Translations under genes and position numbers: made by a program
Source of the DNA: DATLHO01 sp035539855
GTDB taxonomy: Bacteria; Bacteroidota; Ignavibacteria; OLB7
Assembly: GCA_035539855.1 (NCBI GenBank)
Contig: DATLHO010000247.1
Location: 1 to 25,162, forward strand
Reading direction: 5' to 3'
Length of the DNA stretch: 25,162 nucleotides
The notes under the pieces: model-generated
Databases searched by the model: none
Told to the model about the DNA's origin: nothing
What the model saw: the letters and a program-made list of their open reading frames with translations, nothing else
Part shown: positions 22,682 through 25,162 of the stretch, piece after piece
How positions within the stretch are numbered: the first letter of the stretch is position 1
Layout of the letters: every line of letters begins with the position of its first letter

Positions 22682-24169
22682 ATGACACAACCCTCCTCCG
22701 GCCTCACCGGCGACGCCTGGAAGCTCGCCGAGCGTGCGCTCGACGCCGCCCTGCGCCTCGGCGCGACCTATGCCGACATCCGCATCAACCGCCACCGCAG
22801 CAACGTCGTCGCCACGAGGGAGGAGCGCGTGCTTCACATCTCGGACAACGAGAGCTTCGGCTTCGGCGTGCGGGTGATCGTCGACGGGTCGTGGGGATTC
22901 GCCTCGAGCGCGCGCGTCGACAACGCGGAGATCGACCGTGTGGTCACCGACGCCGCGACGATCGCACGCGCGGTCGCGGCGCTGCGCACGACGCCGGTCG
23001 TGCTGGCGCCGACCGCGTCGTACACCGATCAGTGGCGCACGCCGATCGAGATCGATCCGTTCAGCGTGCCGATCGAGGAGAAGGTCGACCTGCTCCTGGC
23101 GGTCAATCGCGAGGCCCTGCGCGCTCCCGGCGCCCGCTTCTGCCGATCGCATCTGTTCTCGGCCTCGGAGCACAAGCTCTTCGCCTCGACCGAGGGATCG
23201 CGCATCGAGCAGGAGATCGTCCGCATCTGGCCGTCGTTCGACGTGACCGCCGTCTCCGACGACGGCACGGACTTCCAGTCGCGCACCGGCTTCTGCATGC
23301 CGACCGGACAGGGCTTCGAGTATTGCCGGAGCTATCCGCTGCTCGAGGACGCGCGGCGCGCCGGCGAGGACGCGGTCGAGAAGTTGAAGTCGCCGGCGAT
23401 CGAGCCGGGGCGCCGTGATCTCGTGCTGCTGCCATCGCACATGTGGCTCGTGCTGCACGAGTCGATCGGTCACGCCACCGAGCTCGATCGCGCGCTCGGC
23501 TTCGAGGCGAACTTCGCCGGCACGTCGTTCGTGACCGTCGACAAGCTCGGCGCGCTGCAGTACGGTTCGGAGCACGTCACGGTCGTCGGCGACCGGACGG
23601 AACCGAACGGGCTGGCGACCGTGGGCTACGACGACGAGGGTGTTCGGGCGATGCGCTTCGACATCATCCGCGACGGCAGGTTCGTCGGCTACCAGACCAC
23701 ACGTGAGCAGGCGCCGTGGATCGGCGACGGCGAGTCGCACGCCTGCGCCTATGCCGACAGCTACGGCCACGTGCCGATGCAGCGCATGCCGAACGTCTCG
23801 CTCATGCCGGGGTCCGCGCCGATGTCGGTCGACGATCTGGTCGCGGGCATCGACGACGGCGTGCTGATCGCCGGCGACGGGTCGTGGTCGATCGACCAGC
23901 AGCGGCGCAACTTCCAGTTCGGAGGCCAGACCTTCCATCGGATCCAGAACGGCAAGGTCACGCACATGCTGCGCGACGTCGCCTACCAGTCGACGACGAC
24001 GGAGTTCTGGAGCTCGTGCGACGCGGTCTGTTCGCAGGAGCACTACGAGCTCGGCGGCAGCTACTTCTGCGGCAAGGCCCAGCCGGAGCAGGTCGCGCCG
24101 GTCTCGCACGGAAGCGCGCCGGCACGTTTCCGCTCGGTCAACTTCATCAACACCAAGCAGCAGGTCTGA
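22682..24169 (+). CDS. tldD: TldD-type zinc metalloprotease
   Basis: 495 residues, full family length. The metalloprotease motif HESIGH is at 259-264 (HExxxH), in the TldD-typical context VLHESIGHATELD. Cys446 in the C-terminal FWSSCDA segment is a plausible third zinc ligand, by analogy with E. coli TldD. TldD acts with its catalytically inert partner TldE as a heterodimer that degrades unfolded peptides and removes leader peptides from some ribosomally made, modified peptides. It is cytoplasmic. The true start is the ATG at 22682; the frame is open far upstream only because it shadows the two secreted-protein genes. TldE follows after a 1-nt gap. Confidence 0.92.
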   Translation: MTQPSSGLTGDAWKLAERALDAALRLGATYADIRINRHRSNVVATREERVLHISDNESFGFGVRVIVDGSWGFASSARVDNAEIDRVVTDAATIARAVAALRTTPVVLAPTASYTDQWRTPIEIDPFSVPIEEKVDLLLAVNREALRAPGARFCRSHLFSASEHKLFASTEGSRIEQEIVRIWPSFDVTAVSDDGTDFQSRTGFCMPTGQGFEYCRSYPLLEDARRAGEDAVEKLKSPAIEPGRRDLVLLPSHMWLVLHESIGHATELDRALGFEANFAGTSFVTVDKLGALQYGSEHVTVVGDRTEPNGLATVGYDDEGVRAMRFDIIRDGRFVGYQTTREQAPWIGDGESHACAYADSYGHVPMQRMPNVSLMPGSAPMSVDDLVAGIDDGVLIAGDGSWSIDQQRRNFQFGGQTFHRIQNGKVTHMLRDVAYQSTTTEFWSSCDAVCSQEHYELGGSYFCGKAQPEQVAPVSHGSAPARFRSVNFINTKQQV

Positions 24170-24170
24170 C

Positions 24171-25162
24171 ATGATCCCCTCCCCTGACGAGATCCGTCCC
24201 CTGCTCGAGCGCGCGCTCTCGTTCAGCAGCGCCGATGAATCCGAGGTCTCGATCCACCTGAGCTCCGAGGCCAACCTCCGCTTCGCCAACAACGCGCCGA
24301 CGACGAACGGTCGCTCGTTCGACACGTCCGTGCTGGTGCGCTGCACCTTCGGCCGTCGTGTCGGACGCACATCGACATCGCAGACTGACGACGCATCGCT
24401 GCGCGACGCGGTCGAGCGCGCCGAGGCGAGCGCGCGGCTGTCGCCGGAGAGTCCGGAGGAGATGCCGCGACTCGGACCGCAGCGCTACGCGACGCCGCCG
24501 AGCTGGGACGAGGCGACGGCCTCGCTTGCGCCGGAAGAACGCGTCGCGATCGCGCGCGAGGCTATCGCGTCGTCGAGCGAGCGACAGATCGTGGCCGCGG
24601 GGTACATGGAGGATGGCTGGGCGCTGCAGGCGTTCGCGAACAGCGCCGGCGGGTTCGGGTACTTCCCGCAGACCTTCGCGAGCTATTCGATCACCGCGCG
24701 CACGGCCGAGGGCAACGGCAGCGGCTGGGCCGCGGCCGAGTCGCAGCGGTCGTCGCGCATCGCCGGACGCAGCGTCACCGATCGCGCGATCGCGAAGGCG
24801 CTCGGCTCGCGCACGCCCGTCGAGCTCGCTCCGGGAGCGTTCCGCGTCGTGCTCGAGCCTTCGGCGATGGGCGACATGGCGAACCTGTACTTCAGCAGTC
24901 TCGATCGCCGCAGCGCCGACGAGGGCCGCAGCTTCTTCACCGATCCGGACAAGGGCACGAAGCTCGGCCAGAAGCTCTTCGGCGACGCGATCACGCTCTA
25001 CAGCGATCCCACCGACGAGCTCGCGCCGTCGACGCCATGGGGCGAGGACGGCCTGCCGCTCGGGCGCACCGACTGGGTGCGCGACGGCGAGCAGCGCAAC
25101 CTGTTCGTCTCGCGCTACTGGGCACGCGAGCGCTCGCTCGAGCCGGTGCCGCGCGGCACGAA
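24171..25162 (+). CDS. pmbA: TldE/PmbA-type partner of TldD, 3' end outside the window
   Basis: The ATG at 24171 lies 1 nt after the tldD stop and the frame is open to the window edge (330 codons seen of about 440 expected). The product matches the TldD/PmbA fold: an early segment with ANLRFANNAPTTNGRSFDTSV, a central domain with FANSAGGFGYF and the TARTAEGNGSGW strand, then VVLEPSAMGDMANLYF. In that last segment the HExxxH of TldD is absent, as expected for TldE. It would form the second half of the heterodimeric protease. It is co-transcribed with tldD. Confidence 0.88.
   Translation, partial: MIPSPDEIRPLLERALSFSSADESEVSIHLSSEANLRFANNAPTTNGRSFDTSVLVRCTFGRRVGRTSTSQTDDASLRDAVERAEASARLSPESPEEMPRLGPQRYATPPSWDEATASLAPEERVAIAREAIASSSERQIVAAGYMEDGWALQAFANSAGGFGYFPQTFASYSITARTAEGNGSGWAAAESQRSSRIAGRSVTDRAIAKALGSRTPVELAPGAFRVVLEPSAMGDMANLYFSSLDRRSADEGRSFFTDPDKGTKLGQKLFGDAITLYSDPTDELAPSTPWGEDGLPLGRTDWVRDGEQRNLFVSRYWARERSLEPVPRGT

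Noticed and set aside
21308..24169. Reading tldD as a 953-residue fusion protein
   Set aside because: The first 458 codons are Arg-rich and overlap two well-supported secreted-protein genes and a terminator in another frame. The family N-terminus begins at the ATG at 22682.

Overview
The window is GC-rich (roughly two thirds G+C by eye) and comes from a Gram-negative bacterium of the Bacteroidota/Chlorobiota/Kapabacteria kind. Four observations support this. Three secreted proteins end in C-terminal modules that look like type IX secretion (T9SS) type A sorting domains. A Bacteroidota-type promoter (TTG, 21-nt gap, TAGGTTTG) lies upstream of one gene. Several starts are GTG or TTG with little Shine-Dalgarno signal. 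Extracytoplasmic-function (ECF) sigma factors are abundant. I cannot fix the genus. No tRNA, rRNA, transposase or CRISPR array is visible.

Left part (1-3.7 kb): the 3' end of a LuxR-type regulator, then a small cysteine-rich secreted protein with its own promoter and a leader of about 200 nt. A 631-bp gene-free stretch follows, filled with short hairpins that share a GCCCA motif. A class I/II PLP-dependent aminotransferase comes next, followed by an unusual GGGGACA tandem array and a strong terminator.

Minus-strand block (3.7-9.6 kb): an ECF sigma factor, an anti-sigma-like membrane protein and a small exported protein form one overlapping operon. Further right, a long RecQ helicase is followed 3 nt later by a small membrane protein with a PH-like domain. 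RecQ is divergent from recJ (9843-11642). recJ is followed by yebC, whose start codon sits directly behind a heptameric TGACYNN repeat.

Most interesting part (12.6-20.4 kb): two paralogous two-gene cassettes. Each has an ECF sigma factor followed by an unusual protein with a zinc-less anti-sigma domain, one transmembrane helix, a long low-complexity periplasmic linker and a C-terminal domain that looks like an outer-membrane beta-barrel. The two C-terminal domains are recognisably homologous. Both sigma genes have the same promoter-like element, GTTACA-N16-GTC, 30-36 nt before the start codon. The cassettes flank a secreted DUF3160 protein with a sorting-like C-terminus and are followed by two tandem paralogous secreted proteins with such C-termini. 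I infer envelope-spanning anti-sigma factors that report an outer-membrane or secretion state directly to RNA polymerase. The third sigma operon follows a related plan, with an anti-sigma-like protein ending in a beta-sandwich module.

Right end (22.7-25.2 kb): a tldD/tldE (pmbA) metalloprotease pair, the second gene cut by the window edge. Period-15 and period-18 minisatellites recur within and next to the anti-sigma genes.
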